Source: Streptomyces albireticuli (GTDB lineage Bacteria; Actinomycetota; Actinomycetes; Streptomycetales; Streptomycetaceae). From it: a stretch of 64,000 nt of DNA. The notes beneath the pieces are model-generated. The model worked only from the letters and a program-made list of their open reading frames with translations, was not told the origin of the DNA and did not search any database. This document shows positions 33,736-43,497 of this stretch, piece after piece. The stretch spans positions 61,513 through 125,512 of the forward strand of contig NZ_JAJQQS010000024.1 in the NCBI RefSeq assembly GCF_021228125.1. Reading direction: 5' to 3'. A program made the translations under genes and the position numbers. Position 1 is the first letter of the stretch; every line of letters starts with the position of its first letter.

Positions 33736-35223
33736 ATGCTCACCGACAAGATCAAGGCCGCGCTCGACAGGCCGGTCACCGGCGAGGCCGGGGACGACTT
33801 CGACATCCACACCGCGCTGGACGACGTCCTCGGCGGCGTCGGGATGAACGAACAGGACGCCGGCGGCACGGTCTCCTTCACCGGAGCCGACCCCGTCGTC
33901 CCTTCCGCCCTGCGGCTGGCCGCCGCCCCCGCCCTAGGCCTGACCGCCAAATCCGTCGCCCTGGCCAAGCTGTGGCAGTTCCGCGGCGGCCCCGGCCAGG
34001 ACATCACCATGGACCTGCGCAAGGCCCCGCACCGGCTGTGCCCCTTCTACGACGCCAAGTGGGAAAAGCTCAACGGCTACCCCGTCCTCGCCCCGAACGA
34101 CCCCTTCGCACTGTCCTTCTACCGGGCCGGCGACGGCCGCTGGGTGATGCCCCTGAACGTCTACCCGGCGCTGAAGACCCGCACCCTGAAGCTGCTGGGA
34201 GTCCCCGACGACGCCACCGCCATAGCCAACGCCATCGCCCGCTGGGACGGCGCCGAACTGGAGCGGGCCGGCGCGGACGCCGGCGTCGTCATGCCGATGC
34301 TGCGCGGCACCCGGGAATTCCTCGACACCCGCCAGTACCGCGACGTCCTGGCGGACCTGCCCCTCATCGAGATCGAGAAGATCGGCGACAGTGACCCCGA
34401 ACCACTGCCGCCGGGCGCCACCCAGCCCCTGGACGGCGTACGTGCCCTGGGCCTCGGCCACGTCATCGCCGGCGCCGCCATCGGCCGCACCATGGCCCAG
34501 CACGGCGCCGACGCCCTCAACATCTGGCGGCCCGACCAGTTCGAGAACGACATCCTCTACCACACCGCCCAGGTCGGCTTGCGCTCCGCCACACTCGCCT
34601 ACTCCCGAGACCCGCAGGCCGCGGTCAAACTCGACGAACTGCTGCGCGGCGCCGACGTCTTCTACGCCAACCACCGCGCCGGCTACCTGGAACGCATGGG
34701 CCTGACCCCGCAGGAAGCCGCCCGGAAACGGCCCGGCATCATCCACACCACCGTCAGCCTCCACGGACAGCACGGCCCGTGGGCGGGCCGCGTCGGCTTC
34801 GACCAGACCGCCGGCTGCGTGGCGGGCATGATGAACCTCGAAGGCACCGACGACAACCCGGCACTGCCCCCGATCAAGGTCGTCAACGACTACCTGGTGC
34901 CCTGGCTGGCCACCACCGGCGTCATCGCCGCCCTGATACGGCGCGCCACCGAGGGCGGCAGCTACCGCGTACACGTCTCGCTCACCCGGGTCGCCCTGTG
35001 GATCCTCAGCCTCGGCATCCTCGACAAGGACTACGCCCACGCCACCGCCGGCACCGGCGAGCGGCACGCCTACCTCGACCCCGACACCTTCACCGCGGAC
35101 ACCCCGTGCGGCCGCTACCAGGGGGTCACCGACCAGGTCGTCATGTCCCAAACGCCCGGCGCGTTCCGCACCGTCCTGGTCCCGCGCGGCTCAAGCCGCC
35201 CTGAGTGGCTCACCCTCGCCTGA
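33736..35223 (+). CDS. CaiB/BaiF-type CoA-transferase
   Basis: A 495-residue class III CoA-transferase. Signature segments include GADALNIWRPDQFENDI, LKLDELLRGADVFYANHR-like text near residue 300 and KRPGIIHTTVSLHG...GFDQTAGCVAGM. Family III enzymes use an Asp as acyl carrier; the candidate is in the DVFYANHR region, where the usual motif is D-V-F/L-x-x-N. The N-terminal 150 residues are longer than in the minimal family. GGAAGGACAG precedes ATG 33736. It would activate or recycle the acid handled by the operon. Confidence 0.85.
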   Translation: MLTDKIKAALDRPVTGEAGDDFDIHTALDDVLGGVGMNEQDAGGTVSFTGADPVVPSALRLAAAPALGLTAKSVALAKLWQFRGGPGQDITMDLRKAPHRLCPFYDAKWEKLNGYPVLAPNDPFALSFYRAGDGRWVMPLNVYPALKTRTLKLLGVPDDATAIANAIARWDGAELERAGADAGVVMPMLRGTREFLDTRQYRDVLADLPLIEIEKIGDSDPEPLPPGATQPLDGVRALGLGHVIAGAAIGRTMAQHGADALNIWRPDQFENDILYHTAQVGLRSATLAYSRDPQAAVKLDELLRGADVFYANHRAGYLERMGLTPQEAARKRPGIIHTTVSLHGQHGPWAGRVGFDQTAGCVAGMMNLEGTDDNPALPPIKVVNDYLVPWLATTGVIAALIRRATEGGSYRVHVSLTRVALWILSLGILDKDYAHATAGTGERHAYLDPDTFTADTPCGRYQGVTDQVVMSQTPGAFRTVLVPRGSSRPEWLTLA

Positions 35224-35400
35224 CCACCCGACCACCCGACCACCCACAGGGGCCCGCCCCGCCCCGCCGTCCGGAGAGCCGAGCCGCCGCCGTCCCTGCC
35301 GCTGCTTCTGCTCGGGGTGTTCCGGCCGGGGGCTCGGGCCGAGGCTGTCCCGGCGCGCTCCCGTGCCCGGCGCCTTGACGACCACGTCCTGGACGAATCC

Positions 35401-35460
35401 TGGCCCCCGCTGCCCTGGCCCCCGCTGCCCCGGACCCGGCTGCCCCGGACCCGGCTGCGC
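35401..35460. repeat. 15-bp tandem repeat, four units
   Basis: Two copies of TGGCCCCCGCTGCCC followed by two related units CGGACCCGGCTGC(C/G)C, in exact 15-bp register. It lies in the 326-bp gene-free spacer between the CoA-transferase and the NTPase gene; I see no other feature there apart from the promoter at its right edge. Confidence 0.75.
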
Positions 35461-35550
35461 CGTGTGCGGGTGGGCCGCCCCCGGGGTGACGGGAACCGCT
35501 GCGGCTGGTGTGTCCCAGGCGAAAAAAGCGGCTGGCGGTACTCTGCCCGC

Positions 35551-36216
35551 GTGGACGGTACGGATGAGGTGAGGGGTCTTCCCGACTGGCGGGTGCTCGT
35601 CGTCGGGGGCGCGTCGGGGATGGGGAAGACCGGTGTCGGGCGGGCCTTGGCGCGCCGGTACGGCGTCCCTGTCGTGGAGGTCGACGACATCGTGGAGGCC
35701 CTCCTCGCGGTGACACTGCCCGAGCACCTGCCGGAGGTCCACTTCTGGCGCACTCACCCGGAGGCCGCCCGCCGGACGCCCGAGTCGGTGGTCGAGCGGC
35801 AGATCGCGATCGCCGAGGCGCTGGCGCCGGCGATCGAGGCGGTGGTGGCCAACCATGTGGGCACCGACACCCCGGTGATCCTGGAAGGGGACTACGTCCT
35901 GCCCGGACCGGCGACGCCCAGAGGCCCGGTCCGTGCCGTCTTCCTTCACGAGGACGACGAGGCGCAGGTGGCGGCCAACTACCTGCGCCGGGAGCCGGAG
36001 GCCGGACCACAGCGCCATCGCGCACGCGTCAGCGTGCTGTACGGCCGGTGGCTCGCCGCACAGGCGCGGGCGGCCGGCGTGCCGGTCGTCGCTCCACGTC
36101 CGTGGAAGGACCTGGCCGGCCGTGTCGCCGAGACGGTGGAGGACACCTCTGCCGAAACCGTGGCGCCGCCCCGAAGCACCGCTGCCGAGAGCCTCCCGAG
36201 GAGCCCGGCGGCTTGA
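35551..36216 (+). CDS. P-loop NTPase / kinase-like protein
   Basis: A 221-residue protein with Walker A GGASGMGKT at residues 19-27, and the early DDIVEALLAVT segment where nucleoside/2-phosphoglycerate kinase-like proteins place a catalytic acidic residue. A later ILEGDYVLPG is the likely Walker B region. It resembles the AAA/kinase-like proteins of Streptomyces that share similarity with 2-phosphoglycerate kinase. Start is GTG 35551. TACTCT ends six bases before it, so the transcript is probably leaderless. Function unknown. Confidence 0.7.
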   Translation: MDGTDEVRGLPDWRVLVVGGASGMGKTGVGRALARRYGVPVVEVDDIVEALLAVTLPEHLPEVHFWRTHPEAARRTPESVVERQIAIAEALAPAIEAVVANHVGTDTPVILEGDYVLPGPATPRGPVRAVFLHEDDEAQVAANYLRREPEAGPQRHRARVSVLYGRWLAAQARAAGVPVVAPRPWKDLAGRVAETVEDTSAETVAPPRSTAAESLPRSPAA

Positions 36217-36724
36217 TCGGTCTGAAGGTGACGGACAGCACCTTCACCCTTGGCCCACCTGCTGCCAGGCATTCCCGGCTGAACCGGCTCGCCCGGCCTG
36301 TGGACCGACGCGGGCGCGCGCCCTAGCGGCGGGGCGCTACCGGCGTGCGGTGCGATTCAGGCCGAGTACGGGCCGGCAGGCGCGGCAGATCTCCCCGGCG
36401 CCCTGGCCAGAGCCCGGAACACGTCCCGCACCCGGTCCGGCCGGTCGCGAGGCGGCCCGACCCCCAGCCGGCCGAGAACGCAGACGACAAGAAGTGTGAT
36501 CGCGGGCTCGCCCCACCAGATGCCGCGCCTCGCACAAGGCTGCTACGAGCGTCGTGGGTTCTTCGACGTCGTGCCCGGGCGTCCATCGCACGTGCACGCT
36601 CTCGAGCGCGCCATCGGCTCGATGCGGCAGAGAGCCCGCCTGCGCCAGGGCGTGGAGACCCATGCCCGGCCAACGGCCGATCCGCCCTGAGGACACTCTG
36701 GCGCGCTCCTCCGTCTTGCCCGGC
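36217..36724 (-). other. Spacer with a short coding-like remnant
   Basis: On the minus strand, about 36665-36495, the DNA reads MGLHALAQAGSLPHRADGAL then HVRWTPGHDVEEPTTLVAAL, which looks like real protein but has no proper end or family that I know. A weakly similar start (MGLHALGRAGTLPHRA) occurs near 47262. Otherwise nothing is supported here. Confidence 0.35.
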
Positions 36725-38935
36725 TCACACGTCGGCCCGGCCCGCGCGGGGACGCAACCGTGCAAGGCACCTGGGAGCCCACCAATTGGCCGGGCCCGTG
36801 AGGGACATGACGGCAGGTACCAGGATGCCGCGGACCAAGGTGGCGTCGGCGATGACGGCCACGATGAGCCCGGTGCCGATCATCCGCAAGCTGGTGACCG
36901 CCGAGGCGGCCAGCGCGGCCATGGTCAGGGAGATGATCAGCGCCGCGGTGGTCACCAGCCGCCCGGTGCGGGCGACACCGAGAACGACAGCCCGGTCGTT
37001 GTCCCCGCTCTCCGCGTAGGCCTCCTGGACCCGGGAGAGCAGGAAGAGCTCGTAGTCCAGGCACAGCCCCCACGCGACGGCGGTGGTGGTCATCAGCGCG
37101 CCGATGTCCAGCGACCCGGTGACCGCGGCCCGGTCCGCCAGGAACGGAAGACGGCCGTCCTGGAACACCAGGACGGCCGCCCCGAGACTGGCCGCCAGGC
37201 TGACCACGCTGAGCACGAGCGCCTTGAAGGCGATGAGCACGCTGAAGGTGAAAGCGAAGACCAGGACCAGGGTGCCGGCCGCGGCGATCCCGAGCGCCCA
37301 GGGCAGCCGCCCTCCGATAGCGGCCTTGGTGTCGGCCAGGCGCGCGGCGTCCCCGGTGACCAGACGGGGCTCGGGAGAGGCGACCGCACGGACGTCCCGG
37401 ACGACCCTCCGCGCGCCCGGCGAGGCGGGGAGCCGCCTCGTATCGATCACCAGACAGACGCCAGGAACACCCCGCCCGCCCTCCGCGCACGGAGCACCAC
37501 CCCCGCTGACCCTGCCCCCGTGCTGGTAACGACCGGCAGGAGCGGTGACCGCACGGACACCCGGCACAGCGGAGACACGGCGCGCGTAGTCCTCCACGGC
37601 CCGGCCCGCGGGCTGCGCCCCACTCTCGGGGAACACAACGGTCAGACGGCTTTCGGGGCGGACGGGGAACTGACGGCCGATGGCTTCGGCGGTCGCACGT
37701 ACTTCCACCCCGGGCGGCAGGATACGGGTGTCGGCCACACCGAAGCGGGCATGGCCGAAAGGGACCATGAGCGCGGCCAGGACGACAGCGGCGGCCCCGC
37801 CCATCAGCAGAGGGCGGCGCGTGCTGAGCGAAGCCAGACGCAGCCAGCCCTGGCTGAGCTGCCCTTGCACCCACCACGGCGCCCCGGACCGCCAGGGCCC
37901 ACGCCCCCGGCACCGGGCGGAGGGCCCCTCCAACGGCCGGATACGGCCGCCTGCCGCTGCCAGGAGAGCCGGCAGAAGGGTGAGAGCGGTCAGCCCCGAT
38001 GCCAGGACGACGACGATGCCCGCCCAGGCCAGTGACTGCAAGAACCCCAGAGGGAACAGCACAACCACCGACAGACACAACGCGACGGTCACGGCCGAGA
38101 AAACGACCGTGCGTCCAGCCGTGGCAACCGCCACGGCCACGGCAGCACGGTGACCCAGCTCCTCCCGGTACCGGGTGACGACCAGCAGCCCGTAGTCGAC
38201 AGCCAGACCGATACCCAGAGCGACGGCCAGGTTCGGGGCGAACGACGTGATCTCCCACCAGACGGTGAGCAGCCGCAGCACCGCGCACGTGACCGCGATG
38301 GCCGCGACACCCGGCACCACCAGGACCAGCGCCGCCGACCAGGACCCCAGGACCATCCGTAAAGCCATCAGCGCCACCGGCAGCACAGCCAGCTCCACAC
38401 CCAGCAGGTCACGCTCGCTGCGCTCCGTGACCTGAAGCGTCAGCTGCGCGGGCCCGGTGACCGACAGCTTCAGCGGCCCGCGCCACGCACGCAGATCCGG
38501 CAGCAGCGCCTCGGCGTGCCGGACACCATCCGCCTCACTGCCCGCGAACTCCACCAGAATCAGCGCGCCGCGCCCGTCGCTGGAACGTGTCGCCGGGTCG
38601 TGGACGGTCCAGTAGGACGAAGCTGAGGCCACGCCCGGTGTGCCGGCGATACGGCGGGTCAGCGCGGTCCCGGCGGCACGGACGGCCGGCGCGTCGACGT
38701 CTGTCGGCGCACGTGCCAGGACGATGAGCCCAGGCGCCTTCTTCCCGAAACGCTCGGCGAGGAGACGGTCAGCTTGGGAGGACTCGGTTCCCTTGGCCCA
38801 ATACCCCCCGGAGGCCAGCCGCGGCCACAGTCCTGCGGCAGCGCACGACAGGACGATCACGGCCAGAGCGGCGACGGCCAGGACAACCCGGTGATGCCGG
38901 TGGCCCCACAGAGCCAAACGCGACAGGCGCACCAT
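36725..38935 (-). CDS. MMPL/RND-family transporter
   Basis: A 736-residue membrane protein with the duplicated MMPL plan: a first transmembrane helix at residues 15-37, a large extracellular loop, a bundle of helices around residues 180-350 with GIGLAVDYGLLVVTRYREEL, a second loop and a second bundle with WGLCLDYELFLLSRVQEAY. These two D-Y motifs carry the proton-relay Asp-Tyr pairs of the family. It exports lipids or hydrophobic natural products. It follows the ketosynthase operon on the same strand after 549 bp and is a candidate exporter for its product. AAAGGAG sets the start at 38935. Confidence 0.93.
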   Translation of the reverse strand: MVRLSRLALWGHRHHRVVLAVAALAVIVLSCAAAGLWPRLASGGYWAKGTESSQADRLLAERFGKKAPGLIVLARAPTDVDAPAVRAAGTALTRRIAGTPGVASASSYWTVHDPATRSSDGRGALILVEFAGSEADGVRHAEALLPDLRAWRGPLKLSVTGPAQLTLQVTERSERDLLGVELAVLPVALMALRMVLGSWSAALVLVVPGVAAIAVTCAVLRLLTVWWEITSFAPNLAVALGIGLAVDYGLLVVTRYREELGHRAAVAVAVATAGRTVVFSAVTVALCLSVVVLFPLGFLQSLAWAGIVVVLASGLTALTLLPALLAAAGGRIRPLEGPSARCRGRGPWRSGAPWWVQGQLSQGWLRLASLSTRRPLLMGGAAAVVLAALMVPFGHARFGVADTRILPPGVEVRATAEAIGRQFPVRPESRLTVVFPESGAQPAGRAVEDYARRVSAVPGVRAVTAPAGRYQHGGRVSGGGAPCAEGGRGVPGVCLVIDTRRLPASPGARRVVRDVRAVASPEPRLVTGDAARLADTKAAIGGRLPWALGIAAAGTLVLVFAFTFSVLIAFKALVLSVVSLAASLGAAVLVFQDGRLPFLADRAAVTGSLDIGALMTTTAVAWGLCLDYELFLLSRVQEAYAESGDNDRAVVLGVARTGRLVTTAALIISLTMAALAASAVTSLRMIGTGLIVAVIADATLVRGILVPAVMSLTGPANWWAPRCLARLRPRAGRADV

Positions 38936-39484
38936 GTCTCCTTTGCGAGGACTGCGCGGACAGCTGGAGGACGTATCGCGAGGGCCCCGTAGCGCTGCGG
39001 GCCGGCGGAGCCCGACCACACCACCGGCTCGGCTCCGGCACCCCCACGGCGGAGGCCGAAGCCGGCCCTGGAAGACGCCGGCTTCCCCAGGACGAGGAAC
39101 GACCGCACCGAACGACAGGGCGCCAGAGCACCAGGGCGCCATAGACAAAAGGAGCGATCACGCGATGATCGGCCGGCACCGGAAAGGCATGGCCGCACCG
39201 ACGGCGGCAGGCTCAAGAACGCCTCCCCGCCTGGCAGCCGCCTGCTCCGTGAACGCCCGCCACCAACCTGCCGAATGCGGGCCCGCCCATGCCGCGCGAC
39301 GCCGCTGGTGGAGCCCACACCCCAGCCCGGCACGCACCCCGCAAAGCCCACATGACATCAAGCACCCGCAGACCGCGACCGTACTCCCGCCGTTCCCGGC
39401 CGGCCGATGCCACGATGACCACACACACGCGCGGGGGCACGGCGCCGGCACAGCCCGCGCCCCCGCACACCCGGAAGCAGAGGG
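38936..39484. other. Spacer between methyltransferase and MMPL genes
   Basis: About 550 bp. It should contain the MMPL promoter. No supported gene, RNA or clear hairpin; several long open frames here are compositional. Confidence 0.4.
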
Positions 39485-40335
39485 CTACTCCGCGGGCCTT
39501 TGCGCCAGCAGCACCAGGTATCCGACGCCGGAGGCCTCAGCGAGAGGGCCGGGGTCGAAAGCGGTGACCAGATCAGCGCCGAAGCGGTGGTCCAGCGCCG
39601 CGCGGTGCTGCGCGATCCGGGACGAAACGCGTGGATCGTCGGCCGCAAGCAGTTCCGCGAGAGGTCGCGGACCTCTTCGACGAGAAGACCGGCCTCGCTG
39701 ACCGTGCGGACGTAAGCGTCCATGCACGGCGCCGGAGCAGCCATGAACCGCTGCCAGTAGGCCTGCAGCAGCGCGTCCTCGTCCACGGCGCTGACCCGCT
39801 GGCTGAAGAAATCGGTGAGCACCAGCCGCCCTCCCGGCCGCAGCACCCGGGCGATCTGCTGGAAGACCCTCAGCCGGTCGGGCATGTGAACGATGGACTC
39901 GATGGCCATCACGGCGTCGAAGGACGCGGTGGGGAAGTCCATCACCATGGCGTCCGCCTGCCGGAACGTCACCCGGCCCTCCAGCGCCGCCGACCGCGCC
40001 TTCTCCCCGGCCCGACTGACCTGCTCCGCGCTGACGGTGATCCCCACCACGCGGGCACCGGTGGAGTGATGGACCCGCACCGCGGGCCCGCCCACCCCGC
40101 ACCCCACATCCAGGACGCTCCCCACCGCCCCCGGGCCCGAACACAGCCGGTCGATCACCAGATCGGTGAGCTGCTGCGCGGCCCGCTCGAACGACGTCTC
40201 CGCCGTACTCTGCCCCTCCTTCCAGTACCCGAAGTGCAGGTTCTCGCCCATGACCGCCCCACTGAGCCCGGTCAGAGCGTCGTAGAGCTGCCCGACCTGC
40301 TCCGGCCGGGCAGCCTCCGCCTGATAAGCACTCAC
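39485..40335 (-). pseudogene. SAM-dependent methyltransferase, frameshifted near the 3' end
   Basis: A class I methyltransferase of about 280 residues once the frame is corrected. The SAM motif VLDVGCGVGGPAVR, the acidic region FRQADAMVMDFP and the post-motif RVLRPGGRLVLTDFF are clear; HFGYWKEG near residue 40 marks the geranyl-PP/sarcosine-type C- or N-methyltransferase group. The reading frame starts at GTG 40335 overlapping the SDR stop by 4 bp, runs to NCLRPTIHAF, then must shift near 39625 to give RIAQHRAALDHRFGADLVTA and end at 39485. Without the shift the last 40 residues are lost. It may be a sequencing error. Last gene of the ketosynthase operon. Confidence 0.78.
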
Positions 40336-41237
40336 TTCTTCTCCCCTCCCGTGACGAACCGCAGCACCCCGCGCGACCCCGGCGGCACCGGACACGCGCC
40401 GATGGCCATGCACTTCAGGTAGTCCGTGAGCACCCGCGGAAGGTGCTCCTCCGCATAGATCCCGACCCACGCGTCCCAGCCCACCGGATACCGCGCCCAG
40501 GGACGCCGCGCCTCCAGACAGCGCCGCACGGCCCGGGCGACCGGAAACGGCTGCCGCAACCGGATCCCCTGCTCGGTGTACCGCCGAATCAGCCCCGCAG
40601 CCGCCGGATACACCGTCGCCGGGCCGGGCGAGAACTCCTCCTGAGCCCGGCCCCAGATGGAGCTGGCGAACCGCCCCGGCTCCACCAGACACACCTCGAT
40701 CCCGAAACCCCGCAGCTCCATCCGCAAGGTGTCACTGATGGATTCCAGCGCATGCTTCCCCGCCGAATACCACCCGACGAAAGGGAAGTTCACCCGCCCG
40801 CTACCCGAGGAGATATTGACGATGCGCCCCGAACCGCACGCGCGCATCGCAGGGATCACCATACGAGCCAACCGCACGGGCGCGATCAAATTAAGCTCCA
40901 GGTGCCGGCGCACCGCCTCGTCACCGATCTCCTCCACCGGCCCCGGCAACGGCCCACCGGCGTTGTTGACCAGAGCCCACGGCCCCCCGTCCGTCAGCTT
41001 CGCCGTCTCGGCGACAGCCGCCTCGCACGAGAGAGGATCGGTGGCATCACACAGAACCACCCGCACCTCGACGCCCTCACGCCGGGCCCGCGCCAGCAGC
41101 CCCTCCGCCTTCTCCCCACTGCGCGCCGTGCCGACCACCTGATAACCGGCTCTGCCCAGCTCCAGCACGGTCAGCAGACCGATACCACTGGTCGCCCCCG
41201 TCACCAGCACACTGCGCCCCCTCGACACCGCCATCAC
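40332..41237 (-). CDS. Short-chain dehydrogenase/reductase in ketosynthase operon
   Basis: A 301-residue SDR with TGATSGIG, VNNAGG, catalytic NISSGSG and YSAGK. It belongs to the classical SDR type that reduces ketones or oxidises alcohols with NAD(P). A C-terminal extension of about 60 residues (YAEEHLPRVLTDYLKCMAIG) goes beyond the core fold. Start is GTG 41237 or ATG 41234, both overlapping the stop of the ThDP enzyme gene, so it is translationally coupled. It could reduce the ketone formed by the ThDP enzyme. Confidence 0.9.
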   Translation of the reverse strand: MMAVSRGRSVLVTGATSGIGLLTVLELGRAGYQVVGTARSGEKAEGLLARARREGVEVRVVLCDATDPLSCEAAVAETAKLTDGGPWALVNNAGGPLPGPVEEIGDEAVRRHLELNLIAPVRLARMVIPAMRACGSGRIVNISSGSGRVNFPFVGWYSAGKHALESISDTLRMELRGFGIEVCLVEPGRFASSIWGRAQEEFSPGPATVYPAAAGLIRRYTEQGIRLRQPFPVARAVRRCLEARRPWARYPVGWDAWVGIYAEEHLPRVLTDYLKCMAIGACPVPPGSRGVLRFVTGGEKK

Positions 41238-42936
41238 TCACTCCCGCCCCGGCCGGACATCTGCTGCAGAGCCTCGACGCGCCCCGCACCCTTGATCCGC
41301 ACATTGGCGTTGTGACGGATGTCCAGCAGCGCCGGCCCGGGCCGCCGCATCAACTGCTCGACGAGCGCGGGCGTGATCTCACCGGGCCGGTTCACCCGCC
41401 GCGCGGGCACCCCGTGCCCCTGCGCCCACGCGACGAAGTTGATCGTGGGAGTCGACCAGGCGGCGGTCCGGCCGAACTGCTGCCGGTAGCCGTGGTAGAC
41501 CATGTTGTACCGGGAATCGTTGAACACGGCGAACAACACCGGGAGCTTGTGCTTGACGGCGACCAGGATCTCCGCCCCGCTCATCTGCATGCCACCGTCA
41601 CCGCAGATACAGACCACCGTCCGGGACGGGTCCGCCAGAGCCCGCCCGACAGCGGACCCGATGCCCGAGCCCATGCTGCCCAGCCCCAGGTGGATCCCGA
41701 AACCCTGCGCCTCACGGGTGGTGAGGTAATGCAGCGCGAACAGCATGTGCTCACCGATGTCGGTCACGAAACGGGCCCGGGGCCCCACGGCGGTCTGCAG
41801 ATCGTGCAGGGCACGGTGCGGAGCGATGGGGAACGTCGTATCCGCGGCGTAGCCCGGGAAGTCGAAGGGACTCTCGCACACCGCCTCCTCCCGCGCCTTG
41901 TGCGCGCTGAGGTGTTTCAGCCGCAGCTGCAGCGCGACCTCACACAGGTGACTGCTGAACGCGCCGACGTCCGCCACCACCGCCGTCGTGGCGGGCAGGG
42001 ACCGCGAGAAGACCCGCGGATCCAGGTCGACATGGATCAGCCGGCCCCCGGCCCCACCAGAGGCGTCGGCCCGATCGAACAGTCATCGAGATCCGTACCC
42101 AGCACCAGCGCGGCATCCACGCCCTTCGCGGTGTAGCGACGCGCCCACCAGGAAGCCGCCATGCCGCACCCGCGCAAGGACAGCGGATGACGCTCATCGA
42201 TCAGCCCCTTGGCACGGGGGGTGGTCGTGAAGGGGATGTTCAGCGTCTCCGCGGCCTGCCGGACAAGCCACGCCGACGCCCCCGCCCCCGCCCCCACCAC
42301 GATCAGCGGACGCTCAGCGGCGGCCAGCACCTCAGCCGTCATGCGCGCGATATCGACCAGCCCTCCGTCACGCGGAAGCCTCCCGCGCTGTTTGCGCAGC
42401 AACACCCCCGCCGGCGCCTCAGCGGCGGCGACGTCCAACGGCGCCACCAGCAACGCCGGCCCGGGCACCTCCGCACCGGTCGCCGCCTCCAGGACCTCCA
42501 GCGCACAGGCGGAGGCACACGACGGGTGAGTCAGGCGCACCTGCGCCCGGGTCACGGGCTGATAGATCCGCTCGACCTGGAGCCCTTGGCCACCCATGTC
42601 CTGCAGCATGCGCTCGCCCCAGCCGGCCTGGGCGACGTCCCCGCACAACACCACCAGCGGCACCTGCTCGCAGTGCGCCGCCGCGACACCGGTCACGGCA
42701 TTGGTTCCCCCCGGCCCGGCCGTGACGAGCACACACGGCACCTGCCCCGTGATGTTCCAGAAGCCGATCGCGGCAAACGCCGCGGCCGTCTCATGCCGCG
42801 ATTCGATCAGCCGCGCCCCGTCGTGGCGCAGCACCGCGTCGAAAACCGGCATCACCGGCCCGCCTGGAACGCCGAAGAAGGTCCGCACACCCGAGCAGAC
42901 CAGGAAGTCGATGACCCGGTCCGCAGCGGTCACCAC
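41234..42936 (-). pseudogene. ThDP-dependent acetolactate synthase-like enzyme, one frameshift
   Basis: Together the two pieces make a full-length enzyme of about 565 residues. The first piece (GTG 42936 to TGA 42037) has the pyrimidine-binding domain (FFGVPGGPVMPVFDAVLRHD, catalytic Glu in ESRHETAAAF) and the central domain. The second has the pyrophosphate domain with GDGGMQMSGAEILVA and the Asn of FAVFNDSRYN. The junction is a one-base shift in a GGGGG/CCCCC run near 42046; the frame continues RLIHVDLDPRVFSRSLPATT. The family joins or cleaves 2-keto acids by an acyl-anion intermediate. Lack of decay elsewhere suggests an assembly error or a recent mutation. Confidence 0.85.
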
Positions 42937-42993
42937 GGCCGCGGGCCGGCCCTCCGCGCGGGCGGCGGCGAGAGCGGGGGCGCGGCACGGTCC

Positions 42994-43497
42994 TTACCGG
43001 GTGTGACGGTCACGGTGGTCCTTTCCCTTCGTGTCGGTCGTTTGCGCGACGAGCCTGCTGACACCGGACGTCTCCAGCCGGAAGCCGCCGGCCGGCGCCC
43101 GGCCGGGGAGAGCGCGCTCCACCAGCTGGATGAGGACGCCCGCCGTGCTGCCCGGGTCAAGGAACACCTCCCGGACACCCGGCCCGGTCACCACCGGCTC
43201 GCCCAGGGCCCGCATGCCCAGCGCCGCCGCGTGGGCCATGGCCTCGGCCATGCTGTCCACCGCCAGGCCGATGTGGTGCCAGGACGCCGCGGGCACGGAA
43301 GGCCGCACGGGCACGGCACGGGGACCGAGGGTGACCACGTGCAGCTCGCACCCGCCCGGCAGGGTGCGGACCGTCATGCGCGCGTCGTCGAGCACGCTGA
43401 CGGGGGGACGCCCCAGCAGAGCCCCCAGCCGGCGGGCGGCGGCATCGGCATCCGGCACGACAGCGGTCACATGGTCGATGGGCAGAGGCTTCACCAC
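42994..43497 (-). CDS. VOC-family protein (glyoxalase/epimerase-like)
   Basis: A 167-residue vicinal oxygen chelate protein with two beta-alpha-beta-beta-beta modules: IDHVTAVVPDADAAARRLGA, then WHHIGLAVDSMAEAMAHAAA. His8 and His of WHHIG are the probable metal ligands, with Glu in VLIQLVE as another. The layout resembles methylmalonyl-CoA epimerase, which would fit an acyl-thioester substrate. It overlaps the stop of the FabH-like gene, so it is coupled to the ketosynthase operon. Confidence 0.82.
   Translation of the reverse strand: MVKPLPIDHVTAVVPDADAAARRLGALLGRPPVSVLDDARMTVRTLPGGCELHVVTLGPRAVPVRPSVPAASWHHIGLAVDSMAEAMAHAAALGMRALGEPVVTGPGVREVFLDPGSTAGVLIQLVERALPGRAPAGGFRLETSGVSRLVAQTTDTKGKDHRDRHTR

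Noticed and set aside
35317..35550. N-terminal extension of the P-loop NTPase
   Set aside because: It spans the 15-bp repeat and shows no fold; a -10 element just before GTG 35551 supports a leaderless start.
42937..42993. Extra coding sequence joining VOC and ThDP genes
   Set aside because: The gap is only 57 bp and no start upstream of 42936 improves the ThDP N-terminus.
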